A DNA stretch of 64,000 nucleotides from Mixia osmundae IAM 14324 (GCF_000708205.1 NW_014575555.1:1-64000); one strand, 5' to 3'. Shown: positions 1 to 11,445, counted from the first letter of the stretch. Numbers and translations: made by a program. Notes: generated by a model not told the origin, from the letters alone.

Positions 1-2168
1 GACTGTGCAATAGGTAGTCAGTGCGACGAGAGATGCCGGCTTGATGGCTGACGGGCTGCGATGATTGCCGCTGTGAGCGGGTCATTCAATGTCACAGTCG
101 CAGAAAGCATGCTGCAAGTCGCCGATGCATATGCGCTGGTAGAGGATCTGGTGTGTATCTGACATCGAGTCTGAGTCAGATCGTGTCATTGCCGAGAGCG
201 TGAGTCCAGGATTGACGACCATCAATGTGGGAGTGTAGGTGCATCTGATGTCATCTTTGACACAGTCTAGTGGGAAGATACTCTGATCATGTGCAATGTG
301 CACTGCAAGACAGGCAGTTCAGAGATGTCGAACTGAAAGACGAGAACACATGTGGACAGCTATTGAGAGTAGAATGACGATTGCCCAGACTTGGTAAGCG
401 GTGCATAATCCATCGCGGGACATGAATGATGCCGGCAATGCGAGGTGGTCAGAGTCATTGCCGAGATAGACAAGCCTAAGCTGTTAGGGCGCCGATAGAC
501 CAAGTTGTCATCTTGCGGACGAGTCGAACAATCTGACGAGCCACACGGTACAGCTATCATGTGATGCAAGCACAATGGACACCGTCTGGGTGGGTTGAGA
601 TCATCAGCTCGAGTATGACAGAAAGAGCTTATGTCTGTCGGGTGGCCTTGCTCGACCATGACTCGATGTGACATGCATGTGCGATGAATGCGGTGCATAT
701 ACTGGCAGGCGAGAGCGTCTGTCATTCTGATCGCTGCTGTTCTCACTGCGGTAGATAATATGGTCTTGCTGGCAGTTCTCCAGCCTGACGTGTTGCCTCG
801 TAGCTAGTGGCCAGTAAGAGATGATTGCTCGCTAGTGTCGCACGCTTCCGGACTATCGGCGTGGTGATGCATGATCTGACCATGTTTGAGCGTATCATCA
901 GTGACAGTAGCTAGCAGTGTCTACAGCTGCTGTCTGCGGCATGAAGGAAGATGAGCGACGCGACTTGGCGTGGTTTGGCAGCGGGTGGCAGTCGTTTTGA
1001 TTGGTCTTTGCAAGGTATGCATTACTCGACGATACAGCAGAGAGCCGAGTAATCTTGATGTTCTATGTCGACGATCAGAAAGGATAGCCTCGCTTTGCCA
1101 TTGGCGAGTAGTGAAATGCCAGGGAATTTCTTCAATTTGCCTTGCCAAAACTCAATATTGCATAATTCATGGGGAAATTATTAATCACCCGTGTATCTGA
1201 TTGGCGTGATTTATCTAGGCGCGTTGGCAGGACATTAGNTTGANCACAGCGATTTTAGCGAAGNCNCTCNTACTCTTCANCCGGTCGCNTTGCTGCGATT
1301 CATTGGTACGACATCCAGTCGCCATCACTATTTATGCGACTCAATTTGCATTTTGGAAGATCGCCTCGAGACTCCCTGCACCAATTACGACGGTTCAAAG
1401 AGACGGAGAGTCAGTCTGCGCCAAAACAGTATCCACAAATATGCGTTCGTACTCCGGAGCAGAATGAGCTGTCCTCACTCGCAATACCAGCTCAGTCAGA
1501 GAGCTCGATGTTGCCTGCCTGGCCGGCGATTTGTTGCTGCTGAGATGCGTGCTAAATGTGGTCATGATGGTCATCGCTGCGCTCGTCCAAGTGATATGCT
1601 CCATCAGATTATTGCAAGCAGTAGATGGCCACTAGCTTTACAGACTCAAAGATAGGCCTGACATTATGTTCGATTAGTGACACTGCGAGTTTTATGGCTG
1701 GAGAACGGCTTGCTGCTTGTGATGACCTCTCGCCATGTCTTTACTGTGCATTTGACTGTTTCCAAAAGATAAGCTTCAGGTTTGACTGTTCGCCTCGAAC
1801 ACTGCTGCCTCTTCCTGGGGTGTTTATTTGTCCGCGATGAAGGTGCTCACTTGTTGCTGAATTGCTATATCACAGATTCAAAGGTCATAGGTGCTTTTCG
1901 CTCATTACGTTTCGCAATTTCGTTATTGCTTGACCTCTTGTCGTGCTTTTCGCCCTTATGGAGTCTGCAAAGAGCTCGATGATGTCACGCTCTGTTCACT
2001 GCTCAATGAGCATTTGCGCTGGCATCGAGCAGTTTGCATGCAAANACGGATTATGTATCATTNCGCAAGCTCACCAGAATCTATACACATTCACCTGAAA
2101 GGCGCTCGTGAGTACCCTTGGGCGAATCAGCGACTATCTTCTCGTCTTGCTCTTTAACGCTCGAGGCG
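1..2168. other. Stretch with no supportable gene
   Basis: I see no convincing gene here. Open frames on both strands are short, lack a recognisable domain, and cannot be joined through good splice sites into a longer product. Scattered N bases (about 1239-1288 and 2045-2063) mark poor sequence. The part around 1100-2150 is more AT-rich than the coding DNA further right. It could be intergenic, a decayed gene, or an N-damaged coding region. Confidence 0.5.
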
Positions 2169-3262
2169 TCAAAGGTTTTTGCGAGTCGAAGAGGGAAGAG
2201 CTGGTTGATATTGACAGCGAAACTGTAAGCAATATGTCAGNAAGCCATTGGGTCCTGCAACGCATGCCACTGACAATATCAGAGTGATGAGCCAGTCCAT
2301 GACTCCAATCAGTATGTAAAAGACAATTTTGCCGGAGCGGGAGGTTTTGCCGGGTGGATCCAGCGTGCTGCCTAGCTTGTAAGATGTAGTGATGATCTGA
2401 ACGATCAGCAATGTCAACACGTTGGCGCCATCCCCTTAACGCTTACAAGTAAGCCACACTGAATCACAATGACGACGACGGCAAGGATCTGAAGAAGACC
2501 TGCCTGGATGAGGTTGACTGCAATGAGCGCAGAGACACTGATGGCGCCGATGATGAGTGCAGCGTTGGCAATCCTGTAATGTTCGATGCTGTTTGCTGTA
2601 CTCTGACTCTCATTACCGCTGATCTTTGTTGAGGCGATGACGCTAAAGATGCCCGCAAGAATTACGACAAGGCGACAGAAGAGCAGTATGTGCTGTTGAA
2701 TCTTATTGTCTGCATGCTGGAAGGACCTCTTCTGACATTTGCCCGCCACACGCCTGCACGATCTGATCAGACCCGAGTAACCACCGAAAGGGCCGAGCTG
2801 ACGTCAAAAGCGCAGGAATGGGTTNGCAGATCGCACTGAAGCCCTGTCGAGATTACAGATGAGTATTNGTACACGTTCAGCAGTGTGCACAAACGCCGAG
2901 GAGCAGAATCTCGGAAGCGATGTAAACGCCTGTCGAGCTGTTGCCGTTTGCAAGGGCCGCACGCATGCCATAGGCTGCGTCTTGCGTGATGCAGAAGATA
3001 AAGGGTCGAATCTGTGAGCTTGTTAGCCTCAGAAGAGCATTGACCGCAAAAGAACATACGAGGATAAAGGTGCGAGAGTCTTTCGATACTAGCCGAGCGA
3101 TGCCCGCCGGTATGAGCCTGTCAGCTTTTCAGCAAACTATCGGACAGCGTAAGCGTTTGCAGAAGCGCACGCCGCAAAAGCAATCGCAAAGACGATGGAC
3201 GCTGCAAAGTCTTGAGTCTTGTTGGGAATGCCTCCACTGAGCGAAGGAAACGTGTTCGACAT
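2169..3262 (-). CDS. Polytopic membrane protein, family not identified
   Basis: A multi-pass membrane protein on the minus strand. The start ATG at 3262 opens MSNTFPSLSGG, and joining exons through short introns gives a run of hydrophobic helices separated by short loops. One clear intron lies at about 2398-2447 (GTAAGC...GTTCAG, branch TGCTGAT) and joins VIQCGLL to IITTSYKLG. Others interrupt the N-terminal half near 2865, 3020 and 3110, and one intron near 2720 is not resolved. Late in the protein a basic loop (PPGKTSRSGK) precedes a helix with an aromatic face (VFYILIGVMDWL). The overall pattern recalls fungal RTA1-like or DUF7702-type seven-helix proteins, but I cannot assign the family. 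Two N bases fall inside the gene. Confidence 0.6.
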
Positions 3263-3596
3263 GCCAGGCGGATGTCAATCGTGTGAGTCGTTCCTGTGCT
3301 TGCTGACTAGGAAGGCACTTTGTGATGAATGCAAAATATGTTACGTCTCCTTATAGCCACGGGTGGATCAGCGCGGAGAGACGGTCACTTCGCTAGAGTC
3401 CGTATCGAGCGCGCCGTCGGAGTGAGTCGCTCCGTCGGAGAGGCATCGTCAGTAGCTGATGAGAAGTCATTGATCGACATCATGGAGGGTACAAGAATGG
3501 TGAAGCTGTCGCAAGGGTGACGTTGTACGTGTACCTCGCGCGCTCGCGATCGCGTCTTTGTAATTGCGATTGCTGGGAATAAGTTCACCAGCGAGG
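3263..3596. promoter_or_regulatory. Divergent intergenic region
   Basis: A 334-bp gap between two genes transcribed away from each other, so it should hold both promoters. I see no clear TATA box or other named site. Confidence 0.35.
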
Positions 3597-4528
3597 ATGG
3601 ACTTTGAGGGCTACAGCGCTCAAGTCTTCCCTGTTGGTAGGCTGCCTACAGGTTACAGGGGCAGCTACAACGATGCGCAAGACGCAGAATCATACTTGGC
3701 GCTCGTCAGACAGGAAGCATCAAAAGCGCCAAAAGTGCTCAGAGCCACCATCGTCATCGACGAGTTGACCGAGATCCAGCCGGCCCAAGCACCTGCTCGT
3801 GATGATCTACCAAATTCCATCTGGAGAGAAGCCTTTGTTGCCAGGTTTCGTCAGACGAGATGGCTTGCTCGCTCAGGATCATATGGACTCGACTTGCCCG
3901 ATCATTATCTGCCCCTGCCTGACTTGCAAGACGAAAGCGGCTGGAGAGCGTATATTCAGGGCAAGAGCACTACCTCGAATGCCGCTTCCCGCCTGAGCCA
4001 GGAAGAGATTGCGCACTCGCCTGCTTACCAGAGCAAGGACGCGCCCCTCGCGATGCTGCATTGGCTCGATCAGGTNCGCTTGCCGNTCCNTNAAGCTGAA
4101 GCTNTTCACNCATGNTTGAACAGACGACAGCCACNGCCTTGCTGGGCTATATCGACGGGTGGCTCCAGGAGGCTCTTGACAGACAAGTCTTTGGACCCTC
4201 GACAGCGATCGTGCCAAGCGCTGTTCGTAAGCGCAAAGCTAGCNCCAGCACCACGCCTGCATCGCCCGGCAAGACTACCAACAAGACTATCTTTGGCCCT
4301 CTGTGGCATCAGTGGACCATGCTCTGCTTCCTCAAGCTTGACGAACTGCAAGATAGCAGCACGATCGGTCAATTTCGAGGCCTGGCGCGAACCTGTTTGA
4401 CACTCATCACNACGCTGTCAAGAGACGGTATTGACACCATCGATGCGCTCGATCAGATCGCAGCAGCCTGGCAGGTTGTTCTCATTGTCGCCAGCATTTG
4501 GGGCCAGCAAGATCTGCTTCTTAGCTAG
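3597..4528 (+). CDS. Gemin2/SIP1-family SMN-complex subunit
   Basis: Predicted Gemin2 homologue of 293 residues. In the SMN complex, Gemin2 holds the Sm protein pentamer during spliceosomal snRNP assembly in the cytoplasm. The start ATG at 3597 begins MDFEGYSAQVFPVG. It is followed by the family N-terminal signature AESYLALVRQEASKAP, and later by helical segments including LLGYIDGWLQ and WHQWTMLCFLKLDEL. The protein ends VLIVASIWGQQDLLLS, like other Gemin2 C-termini. The apparent frame break near 4080 is an intron, not an error: 4074-4123 is GT...CAG, exactly 50 nt, and both exons are whole codons (477 and 405 nt). Several N bases lie inside that intron and near the join. Confidence 0.85.
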
Positions 4529-4533
4529 CTCAG

Positions 4534-5760
4534 TCAGCGACTTGCGTTGCTCTTCANGCGCTCGATGTAAGCGTCGCCAGCGGCAGTGCGATCGAGCATG
4601 AAGATNTCCAATGCTCGACCATCCACCAAGACGGCAGCGTCATCTTTTTGCGAGACTGCGCGCATCATTTGCCGAAGCGACACCTTTTTGCCAAGCTTGA
4701 CGATNCTGCCTTGACGGGTGANTACGCAGAACTGATGCACTGCCAGATCCAGATTTGCGCCTTCGTAGACTGCTGCCAGCTGCGTCTCTATGGGTGTGTC
4801 CTCGTGCCAGTTCAGGACAAGATCGCGCGTAGCTTGGTNGCCAAGCGGGCGCATGAGCCACACTGACCAAATGAGCGAGCTCGCTCGGGATCCGACGGGG
4901 TTCAGCTCTATTAAATTTGATGTAGCAGGCTCGTCAGGGTCAAAATGAGGCAGCTCGGAGCCGGTTGGCATGACAGATGCGTCGTTGGGCGGCCACTGTC
5001 TGGGTAGATACACGCCGCGAGACTGTTNGCAAATNNTNAGCGCATGAAGATNCACATCGAAGCAAACAAGCTACTGTAATAGCTTGCCTCAAAGCGCTCA
5101 AGGCTTCTCTCTCTCGACGTTCGCGCTCGGCGGCTGTCTTTGCTTTCCCGCGCTGCACACTGATAGCTTCATCTATNTTNNATGCAAGTTGTTCTGTCGC
5201 CTTATCNGGTGCTGCGCTCGANGTCTTCAGTAGTCTTGAGATAGCATCTGATGCCTCTTCNAGTTTNNCGAGCGCAAACAGGGCAGACGCAGAGCGATAG
5301 AGGGCCTTGCATGTCAGGCCATCATTGTCGCCAGACTCGCTAGGCAGTGCNAGCAGAGCAGCACAATCAGTCAGACATTTTCTGTAGTTTGCTATGGCGC
5401 CATCTCAGCTAGAGCTATCTCGAGCTGTTGAGCGTGCTGACCCAGCTCAAGGTGACAAGCCGAACGATTGGACAGCAATGCGCGCTTCACTTGGGGCGCA
5501 ATCTCCTTGCCCGTCTCGTCTATCGCCTGCGTATAGAATCCAAGAGCCTCCTTGTAGCGTCTGCCGTTGTAGTATTCATTGCCTTGGCTTTTGAGGTTCT
5601 GTGCAATCTCGTCGGGCGTGCCATCGTAGAGCAGCGTCTGAAGAGCGTCCAGTGTCGTGTTGCTCGGCTTTTCGGCTTCACTAGCGGGCAAGTCTCGCAT
5701 GAAGAGTGGAACATCGTCGAAGCTCGACAGGTCCAGCGCTCTAGGCGCAGGCAACGTCAT
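4534..5760 (-). CDS. CNS1: Hsp90 co-chaperone Cns1/TTC4
   Basis: TPR co-chaperone that binds the C-terminus of Hsp90/Hsp70 and is essential in yeast. The N-terminus has the family phrase FMRDLP, then GTPDEIAQNLKSQGNEYYNG opening the TPR repeats. The C-terminal wheel-like domain begins RGVYLPRQWPPNDA and includes VWLMRPLG. Intron 5392-5441 (50 nt) joins CHLEL to ANYRKCLTDCA inside the TPR block. A second intron near 5026-5075 joins ALRQAIT to SRGVYLPR after a charged helix (AKTAAERERREREAL). Several N bases fall in the 3' half. The start MTLPAPRALDL is the first ATG. It shares a short 82-bp divergent gap with the next gene. Confidence 0.9.
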
Positions 5761-5841
5761 AGCTGACAGCCAGTCGAAGTCGCGTCAACAGACAGACCGA
5801 TTGGCAGCCAGGTGTAGTCAAGGCTCAGCTCAGCAGCCAGC

Positions 5842-7451
5842 ATGGCACCCAAGCTCAAAGTGATGATCGGCTCGGACAGAGATCATATGTCGATTGCCAA
5901 TGTGAATGGAGCGCCTACGGAGATCGATTCGCCGCTCTGGGTTGGCCGGGTGACGGTGAGAGTACGAGACTTTGTTGGCTGGACTCCGGACGGTCGCCAG
6001 CCGATTAGCCAGCATCCGTATTTTGACAACCGTTCTCGGAAATTTGCCATCATAATCGAAGGGCGCTTCAGACAGAGCGACGACAGCAAGCCTTATAGCG
6101 GCGATGAGATCCACTTTGGCTCTGATTTCGATCGCTTGATATCCTTTCCGCGAGCACCTTTCAATGCCGGCATGAAGGTTGCGCAATGGATAGATCCAGC
6201 CACATTTTATGAAGAGTCGCCGCCTTCAGGTCGACCGTTCATCATGTCGCCGTACCTTGCGTGCATGAACACCTTTAGCGCCTGGCCAGCGCCGGCTCGT
6301 GCTCAAGATGCCGTCGTGTGCCTGCGACATACCCAGCGAGAACCATCTACTGAGCCAGATACTCATCAAGACGATTTTGTCGCAGCAGAGCAGCATGACT
6401 TGACAGCGAAGCAGCATTGGGCGCTCAAGAAACCTTACTGGCGGTTTGTGGGATTCAAGAACGACCCCAAGGTGGCTGCTTTTCTTCACGAACATCACGC
6501 TTCTTTGTCGACTTTCAGACATGCTGATCCCGTGCACACCGGCGAACACGACGAGTTGCATGCTTGCCTTGGCAGCGGCAAGCCCGGAGACTCGGGCACA
6601 TCGACCCCTTTGCGCCATCAATCAAGCGTGGGATCCCACCTTTCGAGCATGAGCAGCAAGTCCTCAGCCTCGCAAACCGAATCGCCGACCGCTAAAGGAG
6701 CAATACCAGCTCCAGCAAAACAGACCAGCTGGGGCATGGCTGGTCTCAAAGGAGCATTGAGAGGCGTCAGCTCGCCACGGCCTCCACTGACGCCCCGCGA
6801 TTCGGATGTCTGGCAGGGCGAGGTAGACACTGCGGACCATCTGAGAAATTCTTTGACCGCCTTGGCGGAGGAATCTTTACCACCGCCTAGCGAACCCTCC
6901 AAGCTTGACGCTGAGCTAGGCCCGTTCCGGTTTGCAGACCCAGAACTAGACATGATCGAAGACAACAGCTTCATTTTCATTAAGTGCGCTCCGCCCGATA
7001 TTCTGTCTCGGAAAAGCTGATTTCGCTTGAGCTCGCAGCAAGGCCGTCACCGTTGCGCGACGGCGAAAGTTCTTCAATGAGGGCCATGGAAAGAACAGGC
7101 TAAATTTTACGTATGACCCGGATGTGTAGGTGAATTGATAAGGCAGGCTGTCGGGCTGATTCAAGACAGGCAGGGTGTATGGCGCCTCATTTTACACGTA
7201 GGTCTGCATTGTCGTCGTGCTATCAGCGCGCTTACTTTTGGAGCAGACCCGCGTGCGATCTCAACACAATGGATCTCCATCTGGGGCCCGTCAAGTTGAA
7301 CATTGCCTCGTTCTTCAAAGAGATGCCGATCCGTTACACGCTTCGCTCCACCCGGAGAAAGCCGTATACTGCATCGGACGGCGTCACACGTCAGGAAGAG
7401 GAGTGTTTTGCGACAATCTCCTTTCAGCTTGTGGATGATGCTCAAAGCTGA
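5842..7451 (+). CDS. DUF1769 (UPF0590-like) protein of unknown function
   Basis: Conserved fungal protein whose biochemical role is not known. The N-terminal half has the family features: MAPKLKVMIGSD, SPLWVGRVTVRVRDFVGW, FAIIIEGRF and IHFGSDFDRL. A Ser-rich, poorly conserved middle follows. Three short introns then split the conserved C-terminus. FIFIN joins KAVTVARRRKFFNEG, TYDPD joins VVYGASFYT, and that joins PACDLNTMDLHLGPVKLN, with MPIRYTLR and CFATISFQLVD at the end. The joins keep one frame and restore a continuous family-like C-terminus. Any model that stops at the in-frame TGA at 7018-7020 would lose the conserved end. Confidence 0.8.
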
Positions 7452-7524
7452 GAATCCTGACGAATCACCACAGTTTGGCCGCGCGTAAATCATTGCACTT
7501 GTAACATTTTTGCATTGAACGTCT

Positions 7525-8901
7525 TCACAGGCCTTGCTCAATACCGGTCACAGCGTCCATAGCGCTCAGTTTGACACCTTTACTCGTGACTTTGTATGCT
7601 GTGTCGAATTGCGGAGCCAATGTTTCCGCCTCGTCCTCGCCGAGCTCTTTACGGATGGAGCTCGCCACGTCGGGTGCAGACAATATAGCTTCCAAGAATT
7701 CAAGTGCTGGCTTATCGATCCATCGCCGCGTGAAGCTCGAAAACCAGCCAAGATGACCGCCGTGTTGAGTTTGGCCGAGCACAACGTACGGATTTTTGGT
7801 GGTTGGCAGACAGGTGCCACTCACGATAGGGTCGTTGAGCGCATTCAACGCAAGGACGGGAACGCGGATGCCCGATAAGTTGGCCGAGGCGCTTTGTGAT
7901 TTGTAGTAGTTTTCCGTCGTACCGAAGCCGTTGAGCACGACCTGCACGATTGAGTCGAATTGGTATAATGTGAGTGAGCCCTTCTTATCGAACAGCGCTT
8001 CTAGGTCTACGCCCCGCGGGTCTTTCTCGAACGCATCTCGATTCCGCTCGACGACATTCGACATAGAGGCGCCCATCCGGCGGGAATACAGCATGCCCAA
8101 GAAGGTGCTTTCTAGTGCGAGATGTAAGCGGTACAGATCGAAAGGACAGCCGAACAAAACGGCCGCACGCACGGGCGTCGAAGTGCCCACTTCACCCAGA
8201 TAGCGTGACACGAGATTCGCGCCGAGCGAGAAGCCGGCAAGCAGAATAGGGGCATCTGGCAAGAGATCCCTTACGTAGCGCACAGCCGTCCTCACGTCGT
8301 TTGTACGGCCAGCGTGGTAAAGCTCGCCGGTGGTCATTTTGCTGTTGGCGCAGCCTCTAAAATTGGCTACACATGCTCTATAGCCGTATCCGCCGGCTGC
8401 TCGACTTTTGCAGGCGAGAGCGAGCACATTTCGCACGTATGCTTCACTAGACCCGCCCGTCAAGCCATGCTGAATGATGAGGATAGGCCGATCGTCTAAG
8501 GGTGCCTCGTCAAAGGGCGGTGTAAAGTCGAGTGCGAGGGAGCCACCATCAGCCTGCATTTGGATGACATGTCGCTCGTACTGTATGACGTCTATGTTGT
8601 CAAAGTGACCCACAGTGCAGTATATCGTATGGATGTGGCCGCTCCGGAAGATCAACGGTGGTATGTAGCTCGCCAAGGAGCCCAGCAGGTGCGGGCATCG
8701 TCCCAAAAGCCTCAGCAAGGTGGCACTGCTCGTCTGAAATTGCCATGCGTCTGCATATCCCAGTCTGCAGAGAAGCCTTCGCCACCAAGGCAGGCGTGTA
8801 CACGAGCTGACAAGATAGATCTGCTCATCCTTTGCGCCGTCCCGGGCTTGCCTGCCCGGCTGCATCCGAGTCGCTGATGCCGCCGAATTAGCGCGGTGCA
8901 T
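7525..8901 (-). CDS. ABHD1/3-type alpha/beta hydrolase (Eeb1/Eht1-like)
   Basis: Serine hydrolase of about 458 residues, in the family of yeast Eeb1, Eht1 and Ymr210w and animal ABHD1/2/3. These act on medium-chain acyl esters or phospholipids. Visible parts are a membrane-near N-terminus (IPPLIFRSGHIHTIY), the oxyanion-loop motif HGLTGGS, the nucleophile elbow GFSLGAN, the acid Asp in NALNDPIV and the catalytic His in HGGHLGWF. All three triad residues are present, so the enzyme should be active. The first in-frame ATG is at 8901. It converges on the DUF1769 gene with only 73 bp between stops. Confidence 0.88.
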   Translation of the reverse strand: MHRANSAASATRMQPGRQARDGAKDEQIYLVSSCTRLPWWRRLLCRLGYADAWQFQTSSATLLRLLGRCPHLLGSLASYIPPLIFRSGHIHTIYCTVGHFDNIDVIQYERHVIQMQADGGSLALDFTPPFDEAPLDDRPILIIQHGLTGGSSEAYVRNVLALACKSRAAGGYGYRACVANFRGCANSKMTTGELYHAGRTNDVRTAVRYVRDLLPDAPILLAGFSLGANLVSRYLGEVGTSTPVRAAVLFGCPFDLYRLHLALESTFLGMLYSRRMGASMSNVVERNRDAFEKDPRGVDLEALFDKKGSLTLYQFDSIVQVVLNGFGTTENYYKSQSASANLSGIRVPVLALNALNDPIVSGTCLPTTKNPYVVLGQTQHGGHLGWFSSFTRRWIDKPALEFLEAILSAPDVASSIRKELGEDEAETLAPQFDTAYKVTSKGVKLSAMDAVTGIEQGL

Positions 8902-9168
8902 GTCATTAGCCGACGCGAATCGAATCGACGCCGGCAACGTTCAGCGTTGCCTTCGCGCAGTGATTCATCGAGCATCCCTGAGTCGTGTCGCCTTTTGATC
9001 AGCTATACGGCCTCCCTTTGTGCTCGTCAAGGGATGCGCAGAGCAGCAGCCAAGACCATGACGCGCAAACGATCCCCTGATGTCCCTGCATGCTGCGCAC
9101 GAGCCCATAATCTCGTTGTGCATTGATTTGCCAGATTCACCCTCGTCTACCCTCACGACACTCAGACC

Positions 9169-9174
9169 TATAAA
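9169..9174 (+). promoter_or_regulatory. TATA box of the Gly/Ala-rich gene
   Basis: TATAAA stands 58 bp before the predicted start ATG at 9232. Fungal TATA genes often drive strong or regulated expression, which would suit a secreted structural protein. Confidence 0.55.
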
Positions 9175-9231
9175 TGGCAGAGCAGAGCATCAACATACCA
9201 CACAAGCGCTCTGTTCATAAACATCAACAAC

Positions 9232-9810
9232 ATGCTCTGCTGCAAACTCTCTGCCCTCGCTGTTCTGCTTGCTTCAGGCGCAGTATGTCCTTTGATCTAC
9301 AGGCAGAGTCTCGCCTGACTTTTGTTAGATGGCCGCACCCATTGACCCTACAGCCGATATCGCGACCGGCGGGGTCGTTGGCGGTAGCGCTGCCTCTGCT
9401 GGTATAGCCGGCACGACCCTGGGTGGACTCGGTGGCGCAGGCGTTTCCGGCGCCGGTATTGGGGCCGGAGTCGGTGCTGGCGCAGGCGTTGGTGCAGGTC
9501 TTGGCGCGGGTATTGGCGCAGGTTTACTTGGCAGCGGCTTGCTTGGCGTCGGCGGTCTGAATGCCGGTGGAGGACTTCAAGGCGGCCTCTTCTTGCCACC
9601 CGCCCTGATTCCACTGATTCTACCCTTCCTCAATGCGGGTGCGGCTGGCGGACAGCAATCATCAGGCATGTCACTCTAGAGCGCTACGAATCGCAGCTAA
9701 TATTTCGTCGGACAGGCTCGGCGGGCGCAACGATCTCGCCATTCGGTGCAGCTGCTGGTGTCTCTGGTGAGCAATCGTCAGGCGGTGCAGCTGGTGTATC
9801 GATAATCTAA
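9232..9810 (+). CDS. Secreted glycine/alanine-rich protein
   Basis: A 160-residue secreted low-complexity protein. Exon 1 (9232-9282) encodes the signal core MLCCKLSALAVLLASGA, and the likely cleavage site follows AMA at the join to exon 2. The mature chain is dominated by short Gly/Ala units (GAGVGAGAGVGAGLGAGIG), a hydrophobic patch (PPALIPLILPFL) and Gln/Ser-rich segments. Intron 1 is 9283-9328 (GTATGT...TTAG). Intron 2 is 9666-9715 and has GCATGT...GACAG, a GC-AG boundary. Reading past it restores the same composition (SGEQSSGG beside the earlier GGQQSSG), and the three exons sum to exactly 161 codons. It could be a wall, spore or interface protein; no enzymatic domain is visible. Confidence 0.75.
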
Positions 9811-9926
9811 GCGCCCATCGAATGCATATTTGACACTCTTGTCTCGTTGCTGACGTTTCTAGCTCGTTGCTGAATCCCTAAAGTCTGATCATCGGGCGGA
9901 GCCAAAGTCTTTGAGCTGCCATATGT

Positions 9927-11162
9927 TCAAAGCGTATTCGGCTGCCAGAAGCGCGGCCACAGACTAGCGCTCTCATATGACGACGACGGAGACGATGTGA
10001 TTGGTATATCAATGTTGACGTCTGGTGCTCGGTCGTCTTCCAGGTCCGATGGATGGCTGAGGAAAGTGCGGTCAACACACGTATAGAAAGGGATGTCGTC
10101 CCGACACACGCGCAGCATCTGATCGAGAGTAGAGATCGTGCTGTCGCTTCCTAATGAGGATGTTGACGGCGCTGCTGTGGCCGCAAACTGCAGCAACGGC
10201 TTCGCACTCGGTAAATCATTAGCGCAGCCAAATTTTGCGAGAGGACCATGATCAGGCGGTGTAGGACTTGTGAGATAGCGCAGGTGATCTGAGTTCCCAG
10301 GCGCAGACGTAAGAGCATCTTCGGGAATCACAGGTATGCTAGAATGGTCAGACGCATGCGCAAAGAGCGGCGCAGGCAGTACTTGATCAGATTGCTCGAC
10401 TGACTTGCGCGGGAGTGTCGCTTGCCGCCGCATCTCCAAGGAGCAGGCTGAATGCTGACTTGTTGTATCGATGCGACTAAGCTCGGCAGTCGACGGAGCT
10501 GAGTGGGCCATCAGTAGACCTTTGAGCTGTTTGCGCTGTCCCATCGCGCTGCGTGGACTAACTTTGGTGATTTGACGTTTCTGTGCAGCACCTGCGGCGA
10601 GGCATCTAGTCCTACTAGAAGCGTCGTCAACCTGTGATGCGTGGAACGCGTCTTCATCGAATGCGAAGCTCGCTGCTATGCTGTACGATGAGCGCCGAGC
10701 GCGGGCGGAAGATGATAGAGTGAGTACTTACACCGCCTCAGCTTGGCGTTAGACAGACGCTTTGAAGCTATGCCTTTCTTGAAGAGACCGACCGAGCGAT
10801 TGACAGTGATACGAGAATTTGCCACGTAGCGAGGCTGATAGTGAGCGAGGCGGCGCATGTTACGCTCGAGGCTACGACGTTGCTGAGTTCCGAGAGCCTC
10901 TGTGTGAGCTGTCCTTCTTGCGTCATTCCGCTGACGGGGTTGAAGTGGAGCAGTATCATGCAGTAAGGCAGCGGTTGCACGCCCTCGCTGGACGCGCTCT
11001 TCGCGTACTGAGCGGAGGGGATGAGCTATGCCTGCAACGGGACGAGGAAGGCCGACCTTGCGCGCGTATGTCGGCGAGGGCTTGTTCGGCGTCTGTGTCA
11101 GCAGCGATGCCGTCGTGACACGCTGCGAGCCATTGAAGGACAAAGGCTCGCTTGTCATCCAT
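9927..11162 (-). CDS. Hypothetical basic/Ser-rich protein
   Basis: I do not recognise this gene. The predicted start MDDKRAFVLQWLAACHDG is helical. It appears to splice near 11021-11070 (GTCGGC...CTCAG) into a basic stretch (RRSLERNMRRLAHYQPRY, then SVGLFKKGIASKRLSNAKL). Another intron near 10684-10732 (GTAAGT donor) leads to a long Ser/Thr/Pro-rich exon (FDEDAFHASQVDD... to the stop at 9927). The last exon is the best supported because it stays open over about 250 codons with biased composition. The first intron has no clear branch site, so the N-terminal model is tentative. The composition suggests a disordered regulatory protein. Confidence 0.45.
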
Positions 11163-11445
11163 TGTCGAAGGCGACGACGGTCGTCCGGATTGGGATTGTG
11201 ATGGGTTTCGGCCATCAGTCTAGGCCGAAGGCGCTGCCGAGGACATGGATGTTTTCGACGGAATTCTTTCGTGATGGCGACAATGATTGTCAGTGTCGCT
11301 CTGGCCTGTGGAATCATATGCGGTGGAAAGTCAAGCGAGTCGCTCGCAGATCAAGCCCAGCGCCTGAAATAATTCATTTCGTGACAAGCAGATGTCAAGC
11401 AACAGAAGGTACAGATATGTGGAGCGTGATGACGTGAGCTGCAGG

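Noticed and set aside
360-746. A 128-codon frame on the minus strand
   Set aside because: No domain, mixed composition, and no support from splice sites; likely chance.
4074-4123. Apparent frameshift with N bases in the Gemin2 gene
   Set aside because: The segment is a normal 50-nt GT-AG intron with a GCTGA branch site. Both flanking exons are whole codons.
5026-5090. A GCAAGC donor in CNS1
   Set aside because: It gives the wrong phase. The GT donor a few bases later joins ALRQAIT to SRGVYLPR correctly.
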